Source of the DNA: Stomorhina lunata
Lineage: Eukaryota > Arthropoda > Insecta > Diptera > Rhiniidae
NCBI GenBank assembly: GCA_933228675.1
Contig: OW121744.1
Coordinates: forward strand, 116,769,600-116,833,599
DNA: 64,000 nt
Reading direction: 5' to 3'
Under the pieces are notes generated by a model, which made no database searches, was not told where the DNA came from, and saw only the letters and a list, made by a program, of their open reading frames with translations. Shown here piece by piece: positions 46,724 to 59,762 of this stretch; the first letter of the stretch is position 1, and every line of letters starts with the position of its first letter. The translations under genes and the position numbers were made by a program.

Positions 46724-46985
46724 GTGGTATAGTAGGTTAGTCATCCGCCTAGCATACCAGAGGTCCCAAGTTCGACCCATGGCTAAAAAGCGGTTCACCT
46801 CATAACTCAGCTAGCCACTGGTTATTGAGTATTAGGCTATGTAAAACTTCTCTAACTAATACATTTGCCGTTCGGAGCCGGAGTTAAATGTAGGTCCCTT
46901 TCAATAAGTCTGAAAATAGAATCGTTTGAAGCTCATTGTCTGAGAGAAGTAATCTCTGTTCTAATTAGAATGTTATCGTGGGAAT
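46724..46985 (+). mobile_element. tRNA-derived SINE
   Basis: Head has an RNA polymerase III A box (TGGTATAGTAGG) and B box (AGTTCGACCC). GCCGTGG at the start can pair with CCATGGC about 60 nt on, as in a tRNA acceptor stem. A unique body follows, shared with 42831-42960. The tail ends in TATATATACATATATA near 46985-47000. No functional tRNA fold. Confidence 0.75.
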
Positions 46986-49040
46986 TATATATACATATAT
47001 AACACTTTCGCAATTTTATCTAGTTTAGTTGCCTCTAAAATATTGCTTTAAAAATGCTATTGAAAATTTTATGGCAGCTATAATTTTTATGTCTTTCTCA
47101 GATGATACCATTAAATAATTTTTTAAAATATTTAATTTTGTTAAATAAATGTTTTTTTATGTTAGGCTTATTTCCAACTTCTTATTTCTATTTCTAATTC
47201 GTATAATTTTTTCTATTTTCTTAATATCCTTAAATGAATTTCTGCATTTTTTAAATTCAAAAATAACTGATTTATAACAACATATTCACATTATAAGCAA
47301 ATGTTATTGTGAATGTTAAGAAATTAACAGGAAACTCTATAACAGAAAATGGCAATAGCTAACAGCCACGTAATTAAAAGTTGCCAACCTTCTGTTTAAA
47401 TACTTAAAATAATGTTAACCTATAACATAGCAGTTAAATAAACTAACAGCTGTTACTGTTTTTACTTATTCAATTCTTTTAGATTTACTTGTATACCATT
47501 CCATGTTGTTTCTCTGGTCATAAAAACACAAATTGTTTGACACAACAATGTTTCATTCGCAACCAAACTGTTCCCTTTGTCATCATCATAAACATTTTGT
47601 TAATGATGAGATGCGAATGAGTGAAACATTTGTATGCTGCTTTTTACTAGTGATTTAAGAGGGTTCATTTGCTAAAGTCGTGTTTGGCTGAAACTAACTA
47701 TTTCGATATTTACTCTTTCATTCATATATTTTTTGAGTAAAAATTCAAAACCGTCAGAATTCAAACGACTGTAAAACGAAACAGACGCGTCGCGCTTTGA
47801 AAACGGAAATTTAGTTTTCTGTCTGACGTTACCGTGAAATTAAAAAAAGAATATAAAATTTACATTTTTTTATAAGTGTTGATTTAAAGTGAAGAATAAA
47901 AGAATTTTTAAACAATAAATTAAATTTTGTAAAAGTTTTTTAAAAAACTAAAAAAGAAGAATTTTCTTTTAATTTTTTTTTTGGAATAAAAAAAGGTATA
48001 AATTTATTTGTAAAATAAATTAAAGCTGAACAAAACCTTATAAAAATAATACCGTTGTTAAAGCTAGAGTGCTTTTATGTTCAAGTGTGTATGTGTATCA
48101 GAATTTCTGAATGTGTGTGTGTAAAGGATTTTCTACGTTTTATCCTGATTCTCTTGGTCTTTCATTTTTTATGTGAAACAAAAAGAAAACAAACAACAAC
48201 TAAAAAGTGCAGTGAACACCTATAACAGCTTTTATTTATTATTTTATTCCCTTTTATTTTTTCACCCTCTAAACCCCAAATACGAAATATTGCAAATCTG
48301 TGAACCTTTTGAATCCACCACCACCCAGTGCCAGCCATCCAGCCATCCAGCCATCCATCTCCTTTGGCTTCTTCCCTCTTAAGTTTAGCATTGAAAAAGT
48401 TTAACTGCTGCTTTTTTTTGCTGTTTGTTATTTCCATATAAAAAAAGCACGAAGGGTTCAAGAGTAAGAGAAGAAAAGAAAATAAAGTTCAAAAACAACA
48501 ACAAAAATAAAAGCCATAAGAAGAAAATAGCATAAATAAATATTCCGTCCGTATTTGTACTTAAATGTTCAGTTATGTGGAAAATTGCAGCAGAATAATT
48601 TAAATAATGCTACGGATTTGCTCTGCTTCGACTTCGGCTACTGCCTGCCACTACAATTGGCTTTTTTCTTTCATTTGTTTATTTGTTTTCATTTAAAATT
48701 TAATTGATTTTGATGTGAAGTGTTGTAGCGTATCAATCAATGGATTTTGTTTAAAATTAGAAAACAATAGCAAAATTTAATTTTAATTAATTTCTTTTGT
48801 ATGTTTGTTCCTTTTTCCCATTTATAGTTGATAAAAATATTTACCTAAACAGAAATTATCCTATTAAAAAACAATCAAAACTCCAAATCCAGCTAAATTT
48901 AGAGCTACTTTTATACTAACAAGGATTTCCAAACGACCAATGTAAGTACAAAATAATTTTTATATTTATACTTAGTTCCAAAATTTATTCAAAATATTAA
49001 ACAAGCTAAAAGTTCAAGTCCCCATTTGTGATATAAAAGG
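46986..49040. other. intergenic; possible untranslated first exon
   Basis: Free of the window's satellites. 47750-48941 has mixed composition and ends in a strong donor-like CAAT|GTAAGTAC at 48941/48942, which could be a 5' UTR exon of a distant gene on the plus strand. There is no supporting coding exon here. A hairpin with TTTCATTCGCA / TGCGAATGAGTGAAA arms sits at about 47552-47630. Confidence 0.25.
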
Positions 49041-50085
49041 ACTGATTGTTCAAATTAAACGTTAAACGTTTTCACAGTCCGAAGTTCTGTGCAGTTGGAG
49101 TAAAATCTGCCTCTCGCGGTTCATTATTTATTTGAATATCATTTTTTCCATAGTGCGGAAAAAATTGGATCAGAAATATGTAGGCTCTCTGCGCTGCTTC
49201 AGAAACGTTCAAACTTGTTTTTGTAGCCACTTCGTTATTTCAATTTCTGAGCTTAGAGTGAAAAATAAAGATTTTACAGTTGCTTTTACTTATTTTTTGG
49301 AAGATGTGATTTACTTACGCTTAAAATCGGACATGTCCTGGTATACCTTTTGTATTCTTAGATTCCCTTTTTCAAGTTCTGGAGAATTTAATGGATATGC
49401 CTCTTATGGTCTTATAAAGATTTTATTGTTGCTTCTATTACCTTTTTGGAGGAGGTGATTTGCTTACGCTTAAAAATGGACATGTTCTGCTATAGCTTTC
49501 ATGTGTTCTTTAATTTCTTTTTTACAAGACCATAATACCATTTCGCAGGCCAAAGTTCTGGTCAATTGGATGGATTTGGTACAAAAATAACACTATCGTG
49601 TAATTACCACTTAAGTGTCATTTATTTATAGTGGAACGATGCAAATTCGGTTCAAAAATATATAGGCACTCAATGTTGTCTTAGAAGCTATAAAAGTTTT
49701 TTTTTGTAGGCACTCCGTTAACTAATTTTCTGTGCAGATCGTGCCTGATGAAGATTAAACAATAGTAGCTCTGTTACCTTTTTGAAAGATGTAATTAATT
49801 TACGCTTGTTCTGGAGTACCCTTCATATGATCTTCAATTTCTTTTTTACAAGAGACCAAGGTGGAAAGCCACAGGCCGAAGTTCTGGGTAGATTTGTCTC
49901 TGATGGTTCAGAAATAGCATTATGGTTTTAATACCATTCTGGTGCCCCTTTTTTAAATATGTAGTTATTCTGTGCTGTCTCAGAAAAGGCAAAAAACCGC
50001 TTGTAGGCACTCCGTTAAGTAAATTTCTGTGTTTATCGTGATTTAAAACTTTCTGGACTATATATGAATTTTTTAAATGGAGCAC
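49041..50085. repeat. degenerate tandem repeat, unit roughly 300 bp
   Basis: Blocks CGAAGTTCTG, CTCAGAAA..., GTAGGCACTCCGTTA, TTTCTGTG, and TTTACTTACGCTTAAAA recur in order at about 49079, 49371, 49550 and 49877 with unequal spacing. Short frames here follow the repeat, not a protein family. Confidence 0.75.
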
Positions 50086-52212
50086 TCTTTTTTTAAGCGT
50101 TTTAGTTTTGAAAAATAGTCTAACTTCTACAAATTTAAAGAAATATTTAAAATTATTAAAATTTTAAAATAATTATATGTATTTTAAAAATCGTTAAGAT
50201 AAATTTGAAGATTTTGGTTTTTTAGTAAAAAGAATCCCCATGTACTTAAATGCATCGGAACAGGATGAGTCACTACTTCGTCTCTTCCAAATGATTGCCA
50301 GACTCCAGAAGCACATTATCACAAAGATTTTTGTTTATATGATGAAGAAGCTTTTCTCGTTCCAAAGTTCACTAGAATTAGTCTAGGGACTAATCTTCTT
50401 TAAGCATTTGAGTTTTACAGGACATTGAGTTTTACAGAAAGGACTTTCGCCCATTTAATAGACTCTTGTTCTAAAATACTCTTACTGCTTAGTAGTCAGA
50501 TTTTAAGAGCATTTTGCCTCCATTTCTCATGTGTTAAAAGCAAGGTTGACCAAATGAAGAGCATTTTTCAATGAGAGTGCTCAATCTTATAATAAGAATG
50601 TGTTCTAAGAATTGAATTTGCTGTATGTTTTGTTGTTGTTATGTATTGTTGTTGTTGGTTCAGTATGCATTTATGTTTGTATTTTCTTGTTTAATGTAAA
50701 TTGTTGTTATTCCGTTAGCACGCAAATAATGGCCAACCTTGGTTTAAAGATCCAGGTCTCAGATCTATTTCACATACTCCCCAGGCACTTTCGTCTTGTT
50801 ACACTCATCTACAGATACAACATTAGTGTTAAAGATTAATAGTAAAATTTTATTAGGTTCCTTTTAGAAATAACCCTCAAACATTCCAGAGACTCTCTAA
50901 GCTTGGCAGCAAGAGTTTGTGGATTGACTTTATCAAATCTCGCAATGATTCTAAGATGATTTCTTTACAATTATTAAAAATCTGAGTAAAAAAAATTGAG
51001 AATAATAAAATTATGTTAAAATTGTTTTAAAAAGTCAAACTCATGAATTATTTGTAAGATTTTATTTTTTACCTTTACTTTAATATCAAAATAGGACTTT
51101 TTTTAAGAAATAAGATTATTCCTTTGTGACTTTAACTATATCTTTATAACATGTCTTTATTAAACCTTTTCACGTTTCCATTATTTATATATAAATATAT
51201 TTATTTCTCCCTTGAAACCCTAAGAAAAAAATCGATATCATTATTTCATCTAAATTGAAGTTAGTCTGCCATTATTTTATTTCTATCCAATTTTTTTGCA
51301 AATCCTATATTTAAGTCTTTTATCTATAACGACATTTATTTAATATTATTTCAACATTTGATGCTTCTTAGAGTTCATTTCCAAAATTTAGCTTGATTTT
51401 TCCACGAGTCTTTTTGTTTTTGGGTCGTACGTGTTATTTGCAATAATCACGTTTAAATGTCACGTTTTTTTTTGTCGGCTGTACTACCATTGTTCCAATA
51501 AGAGGCAAAAAATTGAGGCAAGAACAAAAAAATTACCCAATGAAATTGGTTTCTATTTGAAGATGAACCTAATTTTGGCAAACTTCTTTGTTTTACACTT
51601 TTAGCATAATAAGAATTAATTACTACGCAATATTTCCGGTTTTAAAACAAAGGTCCTTGCTTGAACACTAACACATAAGTAGAAAGGCAGTTACACTTCT
51701 GTGTCTGTGTGTGTATGTGTGTAAATGTTTGTTAAAGTCCTAAGACTTTGACAAATCTTATAAACTTAAGAGTGTTTACTTGAATTTATGCTTTGACTGG
51801 TTGTCGTCACAGGTTCTCTCTTTAATTTTCTAACACTAGAAGAAAAAGCAGGGCTGGGTATTTTATGTCTTCCTACCTAACTTAAAGAAGTATTTATGTC
51901 TTTTTCCATGAAGGTCACTTTGGTTTTAAAATGCGTCATTCAATTATCCCTCTCAATTTCCCATCCCTGATATTTACGCATTTTGTGTTAGTTGTTGCCA
52001 TTGCTGTTATTGTTAGTTAGCACACCTATGTAAACATTAATACATACTAAAGCAGTCAGTCATTCAAACAATGAATCCTGCCAGTTGTTGCAAAGTTTTT
52101 TTCTTGTCCTTTAATTCCCATTTGAAGTTTGTGGTGTTTGCTTTACCCTACACCAACACAACTGGGAAGGAGAATTCGGGTTTGAGATGATAAATGATGC
52201 TTTAACTAAAAT
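50086..52212. other. intergenic, no gene recognised
   Basis: AT-rich, TTG-rich stretch at 50630-50660, no family recognised. Confidence 0.45.
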
Positions 52213-55140
52213 GGCTTTAAGTCTAAGTCTAAGTCTTGACATAGACATAGCCATGACTAAGTCTATATCTAAGTCTATGTATTAGTCTATGTCATAGTCT
52301 ATGTCTTAGTCTATGTCTTAGTCTATGTCTTAGTCTATGTCTTAGTCTATGTCTTAGTCTATGTCTTAGTCTATGTCTTAGTCTATGTCTTAGTCTATGT
52401 CTTAGTCTATGTCTTAGTCTATGTCTTAGTCTATGTCTTAGTCTATGTCTTAGTCTATGTCTTAGTCTATGTCTTAGTCTATGTCTTAGTCTATGTCTTA
52501 GTCTATGTCTTAGTCTATGTCTTAGTCTATGTCTTAGTCTATGTCTTAGTCTATGTCTTAGTCTATGTCTTAGTCTATGTCTTAGTCTATGTCTTAGTCT
52601 ATGTCTTACTCCATGTCTTAGTCTATGTTTTGGTCTATGACTTAGTCTATGTCTTAGTCTATGTCTTAGTCTATGTCTTAGTCTATGTCTTAGTCTATGT
52701 CTTAGTCTATGTCTTAGTCTATGTCTTAGTCTATGTCTCAGTCTATGTCTTAGTCTATGTCTTAGTCTATGTCTTAGTCTATGTTTTAGTCTATGTCTTA
52801 GTCTATGTCTTAGTCTATGTCTTAGTCTATGTCTTAGTCTATGTCTTAGTCTTTGTCTTAGTCTATGTCTTAGTCTATGTCTTAGTCTATGTCTGAATCT
52901 ATTTCTTAGTCTTTGTCTTAGTCTATGTCTTAGTCTATGTCTTAGTCTATGTCTTAGTCTATGTCTTAGTCTATGTCTTAGTCTATGTCTTAGTCTATGT
53001 CTTAGTCTATGTCTTAGTCTATGTCTTATTCTATGTCTTAGTGTATGTCTTAGTCTATGTCTTAGTCTATGTCTTAGTCTATGTCTTAGTCTATGTCTTA
53101 GTCTATGTCTTAGTCTATGTCTTAGTCTATGTCTTAGTCTATGTCTTAGTCTATGTCTTAGTCTATGTCTTAGTCTATGTCTTAGTCTATGTCTTAGTCT
53201 ATGTCTTAGTCTATGTCTTAGTCTATGTCTTATTCTATGTCTTAGTCTATGTCTTAGTCTATGTCTTAGTCTATGTCTTAGTCTATGTCTTAGTCTATGT
53301 CTTAGTCTATGTCTTAGTCTATGTCTTAGTCTATGTCTTAGTCTATGTCTTAGTCTATGTCTTAGTCTATGTCTTAGTCTATGTCTTAGTCTATGTCTTA
53401 GTCTATGTCTTAGTCTATGTCTTAGTCTATGTCTTAGTCTATGTCTGAGTCTATTTCTTAGTCTTTGTCTTAGTCTATGTCTTAGTCTATGTCTTAGTCT
53501 ATGTCTTAGTCTATGTCTTAGTCTATGTCTTAGTCTATGTCTTAGTCTATGTCTTAGTCTATGTCTTAGTCTATGTCTTAGTCTATGTCTTAGTCTATGT
53601 CTTAGTCTATGTCTTAGTCTATGTCTTAGTCTATGTCTTAGTCTATGTCTTAGTCTATGTCTTAGTCTATGTCTTAGTCTATGTCTTAGTCTATGTCTTA
53701 GTCTATGTCTTAGTCTATGTCTTACTCCATGTCTTAGTCTATGTTTTGGTCTATGACTTAGTCTATGTCTTAGTCTATGTCTTAGTCTATGTCTTAGTCT
53801 ATGTCTTAGTCTATGTCTTAGTCTATGTCTTAGTCTATGTCTTAGTCTATGTCTTAGTCTATGTCTCAGTCTATGTCTTAGTCTATGTCTTAGTCTATGT
53901 CTTAGTCTATGTTTTAGTCTATGTCTTAGTCTATGTCTTAGTCTATGTCTTAGTCTATGTCTTAGTCTATGTCTTAGTCTTTGTCTTAGTCTATGTCTTA
54001 GTCTATGTCTTAGTCTATGTCTGAATCTATTTCTTAGTCTTTGTCTTAGTCTATGTCTTAGTCTATGTCTTAGTCTATGTCTTAGTCTATGTCTTAGTCT
54101 ATGTCTTAGTCTATGTCTTAGTCTATGTCTTAGTCTATGTCTTAGTCTATGTCTTATTCTATGTCTTATTCTATGTCTTAGTGTATGTCTTAGTCTATGT
54201 CTTAGTCTATGTCTTAGTCTATGTCTTAGTCTATGTCTTAGTCTATGTCTTAGTCTATGTCTTAGTCTATGTCTTAGTCTATGTTTTAGTCTATGTCTTA
54301 GTCTATGTCTTAGTCTATGTCTTAGTCTATGTCTTAGTCTATGTCTTAGTCTATGTCTTATTCTATGTCTTAGTCTATGTCTTAGTCTATGTCTTAGTCT
54401 ATGTCTTAGTCTATGTCTTAGTCTATGTCTTAGTCTATGTCTTAGTCTATGTCTTAGTCTATGTCTTAGTCTATGTCTTAGTCTATGTCTTAGTCTATGT
54501 CTGAGTCTATTTCTTAGTCTTTGTCTTAGTCTATGTCTTAGTCTATGTCTTAGTCTATGTCTTAGTCTATGTCTTAGTCTATGTCTTAGTCTATGTCTTA
54601 GTCTATGTCTTAGTCTATGTCTTAGTCTATGTCTTAGTCTATGTCTTAGTCTATGTCTTAGTCTATGTCTTAGTCTATGTCTTAGTCTATGTCTTAGTCT
54701 ATGTCTTAGTCTATGTCTTAGTCTATGTCTTAGTCTATGTCTTAGTCTATGTCTTAGTCTATGTCTTAGTCTATGTCTTAGTCTATGTCTTAGTCTATGT
54801 CTTAGTCTATGTCTTAGTCTATGTCTTAGTCTATGTCTTAGTCTATGTCTTAGTCTATGTCTTAGTCTATGTCTTAGTCTATGTCTTAGTCTATGTCTTA
54901 GTCTATGTTTTAGTCTATGTCTTAGTCTATGTCTTAGTCTTTGTCTTAGTCTATGTCTTAGTCTATGTCTTAGTCTATGTCTGAGTCTATTTCTTAGTCT
55001 ATGTCTTAGTCTATATCTTAGTCTATATCTTAGTCTATGTCTTAGTCTATGTCTTAATCTATGTCTTAGTCTATGTCTCATTCTATGTTTTAGGTTATGT
55101 TTTAGTCTATGTCTTAATCTATATCTTTATCCAACTTTTA
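52213..55140 (-). repeat. 12-bp satellite array 2 (inverted orientation, 2.9 kb)
   Basis: About 240 copies of TAGTCTATGTCT, the reverse complement of array 1. Variant units (CTTACTCCATG, GTTTTGGTC, CTGAATCTATTTC, TTAGTGTATG) recur in the same order about 1.12 kb apart (52605/53721, 52891/54019, 53041/54181), a higher-order duplication. The nine-hundred-codon frame is a product of period 12. Confidence 0.98.
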
Positions 55141-56284
55141 GTCTTATTCTATTTTAGTTTATATTTTTTTGTCTATCTGCATAGCGTAGGGTATCATATT
55201 TTTGAAATACACCGGCTATACTTCCTTATTTGTTATTGTGTGTATGTGTTTTTCGTTTTTATCGCTTTTGATTAAGTTTTTCATGTTTCATGTCTGTGTA
55301 TGAGTCTGGAATGCTATACATTGGGGAATTGTTGTTGGCTGATGTTAAAGTTCCTGTTGAAGTTATTGTCCTGGCTGTTGTATTGTGAGTTTATCCTTAA
55401 ATAAACAAAAACGAAACACGTGTCATGTGAAATTGGTTTTTATTAAAATGCATAAATATTAAATACTTCTTCTTAAATTAAAAAAAAGGATACCAGGAAA
55501 AAGTCTTAATTTCTAATAAATAAAACTTATTTAAAGCCTTTTAAATAATTTCCCAAGAAAAGCTATCGATTGTAAAACCATTAACTCAAACTCTATTAAG
55601 TAAAACATGAATGACATGATATTATTGATTTTTCTATTTCAATTTCATTTCCTTATTTTTCTAATTTTATTTCAACCGAAAACAGACAATTATTTATGAA
55701 CTTTATGTCAGCGCTGGAGTCAATTGTAGTTAGTCCTTGTTTGTCCTCATTTCGTGGTTATTCCTTAAAACGTCAATGTCATTTATCAGGCGCCAGTTGT
55801 ATGAACTGGAAAAAGATAAAAACTCCAACACATTCAAACTTAGACAAACAATCGCCTTTACTTTTATATTTTTAAAAATAAACAAAACCGAAATTTATGT
55901 GAGAACTTGGAAGCAAAAAAACACCCACAATTTTTTATGGGTTTTTATATATTTTTTAGTTTTTGTCAAAATTCTAAGAATGAAGCAAAAAACAATCGTA
56001 GTCAACTAAATATTTTAATAGAAATTTCTAAAGTCGTAAAACAATATGTATTTGAAGGTTAGTGTAATAGTCCTTAAAGTTTAATTATAGTGTTGTTGGT
56101 TTTATTTTTGTATTTGTTGTAATGCCTCTAAATATAATTATTTTCCGTTAAAAGCCAGTGCGTGTATGTAAGTTATGGAGTCGTCGCCAGTCTATTAGAT
56201 TTATGTCTAGTGGTTTTAACCCGACAATTCCCAGTGTCTCCTGCTGGCGACAGCGATTTTCATTTGGTATTTCTAACTCATATG
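55141..56284. other. intergenic, no gene recognised
   Basis: AT-rich spacer between oppositely oriented 12-bp arrays; 55170-55215 (GTAGGGTATCATA) resembles ends of dispersed repeats. Confidence 0.45.
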
Positions 56285-57178
56285 CTAAGACGAAGACCAA
56301 GACATAGATAAAGACATAGACTAAGACATAGACTAAGACATAGACTAAGATATAGACTAAGACATAGACTAAGACACAGACTAAGACATAGACTAAGACA
56401 TAGACTAAGACATAGACTAAGACATAGACTAAGACATAGACTAAGACATAGACTAAGACATAGACTAAGACATAGACTAAGACATAGACTAAGACATGGA
56501 CTAAGACATAGACTAAGACATAGACTAAGACATAGACTAAGACATAGACTAAGACATAGACTAAGACATAGACTAAGACATAGACTAAGACTAAGACATA
56601 GACTAAGACATAGACTAAGACACAGACTAAGACATAGACTAAGATATAGACTAAGACATAGACTAAGACATAGACTAAGACATAGACTAAGACATAGACT
56701 AAGACATAGACTAAGACATAGACTAAGACATAGACTAAGACATAGACTAAGACATAGACTAAGACATAGACTAAGACATAGACTAAGACATAGACTAAGA
56801 CATAGACTAAGACATAGACTAAGACATAGACTAAGACATAGACTAAGACATAGACTAAGACATAGACTAAGACATAGACTAAGACATAGACTAAGACATA
56901 GATTAAGACATAGACTAAGACATAGACTAAGACATAGACTAAGACATAGACTAAGACATAGACTAAGACATAGACTAAGACATAGACTAAGACATAGACT
57001 AAGACATAGACTAAGACATAGACTAAGATATAGACTAAGACATAGACTAAGACATAGACTAAGACATAGACTAAGACATAGACTAAGACATAGACTAAGA
57101 CATAGACTAAGACATAGACTAAGACATAGACTAAGAAATACACTAACACATAGACTAAGACGTAGACAAAGACATAAA
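56285..57178 (+). repeat. 12-bp satellite array 3 (AGACATAGACTA orientation)
   Basis: About 74 copies, same strand as array 1. A half-unit loss at about 56588 (AGACTAAGACTAAG). Two overlapping long frames in different phases are artefacts. Confidence 0.97.
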
Positions 57179-58975
57179 CTTTTCGTAGCCTTTTGGATTT
57201 TTTTCAAAATTTGTGTATATATTCATGTAGTTAAAATTCATTTTTCTTATTATATTTTTATTTATATCTGAAACCATAATCAAAAAAATACCTTCGCTTC
57301 AAAGTCTGTGAATCCTCAGTTTGTAGTACAACAAAATTGTGTGTTTATTGTATATACAAATGTCAAAAGGTTATTTCCGACATCTTGTCATCATTTAAAT
57401 ATGACAACAAAAAACTAAGACTTAGAGCAAAAAGTATAAAAATGTATAAGAAACTTGCAACAAAACCTCAATCATAAGATGATGGTCATAGTCATAAAAT
57501 TCAAAAGAAAGAAAAAAACTGAAATTGAAAATATAAAATTTTGCATTATTAAGGAGGAGAGTTGAGAAAAGATATCAAATAAATAAAAGTGTGTTAAACA
57601 AAAGTTTTGTATAATATTCATGGTATTTATTCAATCATGAAAATTGTATATAACAAAAATATTCTGAACATGATGACAAGATAAATGAGTCATAAATTTT
57701 TTCTTCTTTCATGAGAAATGAAAGGTTTCTTTAGCAAAAAATGTAGTAAAAAAAATAATAATAAAACTAGATAAATTAAATAATAAAATGATAAAGAAAA
57801 ATAATACTAATAAAAGATTCATAAATATATGATACACTTAAGGTTAGTAATGATGATGATATTGGGGGCGATGATATCATTTTAATAATTTTTTATCATT
57901 AGTAAAAAAAAAAATTAAATTGAAGGAATTTCTTAGACATATAAATTGTTTTTTTTGTAAGAATAGCTCAAAGCTACATCAAAGGAAATTGTTATCCTTT
58001 ATTCTTAAATATCTTTTCCAAACACATGGAATTTCTTTTAAACTTTCGAAAAATGTCACATAACATAATAAGTTTTGAACTGAATTTAGCACTTTCTGAT
58101 AAAAAAACATGCACAAGTTTATCTTTCTTGTGTTAGAAATTCCAAAGCACAACTACTCACTCGTACATTCCTACCACAATCATTATTAAGACCTAAATAA
58201 AATGAGCAAAATAATCAAAAACATAAATTAGATAAAATTGAAATCTTTATTTAGTCAAAAGCATTTCTAGTATTTCTATTGTCTTAGTTAACAACTAAAT
58301 AAACGAATAATATTAGATCATAAATGTTTCAAAAACACACACATACACTCTCTTGAAACTTACTCTGCTGACATCCTTTCATATCCTTTTCACTGGCAGA
58401 CTTTTATTGTCGTATACAACCAAAAACTACAAAAACAAAACAACAAAATTTATGAGCCTAAAGGCTCCAACCAGGAGGAGCTTTAGAGGAAATACAACAA
58501 AAAATTATTTAATAACAAACAATAGAAAAATGTAACAACAACAAATAAAGGGAAAATGAAATAATCAAAACAAATAAAATAAAAAACAGAAGGATAACGT
58601 TAAATAATACACAAATACATACTTTCATGTGTGTGTATGAGTATGTGCGTGTTACCAAATAAAAATTGCCGATAACGAAATATAATCTACTCTCTATACT
58701 CAAACAATTACATACAGACAAATACTCGTACACTTGTCTATATGTATTTGTTTGTATTTATATGTAGTATTTATAGAGAGAACAAAGTTTATTGTTTCCT
58801 GGTGACGTTTGAACAGGATGACTCATATTAGGCAGCGCCAGCAACAAAACACAGGCGCTCAAGTGCTTTTAAAAATTTTCACATAGACTTTTATTTCAAA
58901 AGTACTTTTAAAGCAAAAAGGACTTTTTAAAAATTTAATTTTTAGCACAAAAATGTCTATGGCTTAATATCAGCT
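57179..58975. other. intergenic, no gene recognised
   Basis: AT-rich; TGATGATGATAT stretch at 57850; no coding evidence. Confidence 0.45.
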
Positions 58976-59762
58976 TTAGTCATGTCTTAGTCTATGTCTT
59001 AGTCTATGCCTTACTCCATGTCTTAGTCTATGTTTTGGTCTATGACTTGGTCTATGACTCAGTCTATTTCTTAGTCTATGTCTATGTCTTAGTCTATGTC
59101 TTAGTCTATGTCTTAGTCTATGTCTTAGTCTATGTCTTAGTCTATGTCTTAGTCTATGTCTTAGTCTATGTCTTAGTCTATGTCTTAGTCTATGTCTTAG
59201 TCTATGTCTTAGTCTATGTCTTAGTCTATGTCTTAGTCTATGTCTTAGTCTATGTCTTAGTCTATGTCTTAGTCTATGTCTTAGTCTATGTCTTAGTCTA
59301 TGTCTTAGTCTATGTCTTAGTCTATGTCTTAGTCTATGTCTTAGTCTATTACTTAGTCTATGTCTTAGTCTATGTCTTAGTCTATGACTTAGTCTATGTC
59401 TTAGTCTATGTCTTAGTCTATGTCTTAGTCTATGTCTTAGTCTATGTCTTAGTCTATGTCTTAGTCTATGTCTTAGTCTATGTCTTAGTCTATGTCTTAG
59501 TCTGTGTCTTAGTCTATGTCTTAGTCTATCTCTTAGTCTATGTCTTAGTCTATGTCTTAATCTATGTCTTAGTCTGTGTCTTAGTCTATGTCTTAGTCTA
59601 TGTCTTATTCTATGTCTTAAATAGTCTATGTCATAGTTTATGTCTTAGTCTATATCTTAGTCTATATCCTAGATTATATCTTAGTCTAGGTTTTGGTGTA
59701 TATCTTAGTCTACGCCTAAGTCTATGCTTTGGTATAAGTCTACGTCTTAGTCCTCGTTTATA
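58976..59762 (-). repeat. 12-bp satellite array 4 (inverted orientation)
   Basis: About 60 copies of TAGTCTATGTCT. The left edge carries the variant string CTTACTCCATG, GTTTTGGTC, TATGACTT seen twice inside array 2. The right edge (after 59610) is degenerate. Confidence 0.97.

Noticed and set aside
46724..46790. Functional tRNA gene
   Set aside because: Acceptor-like stem and A/B boxes exist, but the total length, T stem and anticodon arm do not fold as a tRNA, and it continues into a SINE body.
52292..55081. 929-codon minus-strand frame and several plus-strand frames in array 2
   Set aside because: Same artefact; frames exist on both strands and in several phases and change with single-unit variants.
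56148..57207. Two overlapping 300-codon frames in array 3
   Set aside because: Two phases of the same satellite, no non-repeat domain at either end.
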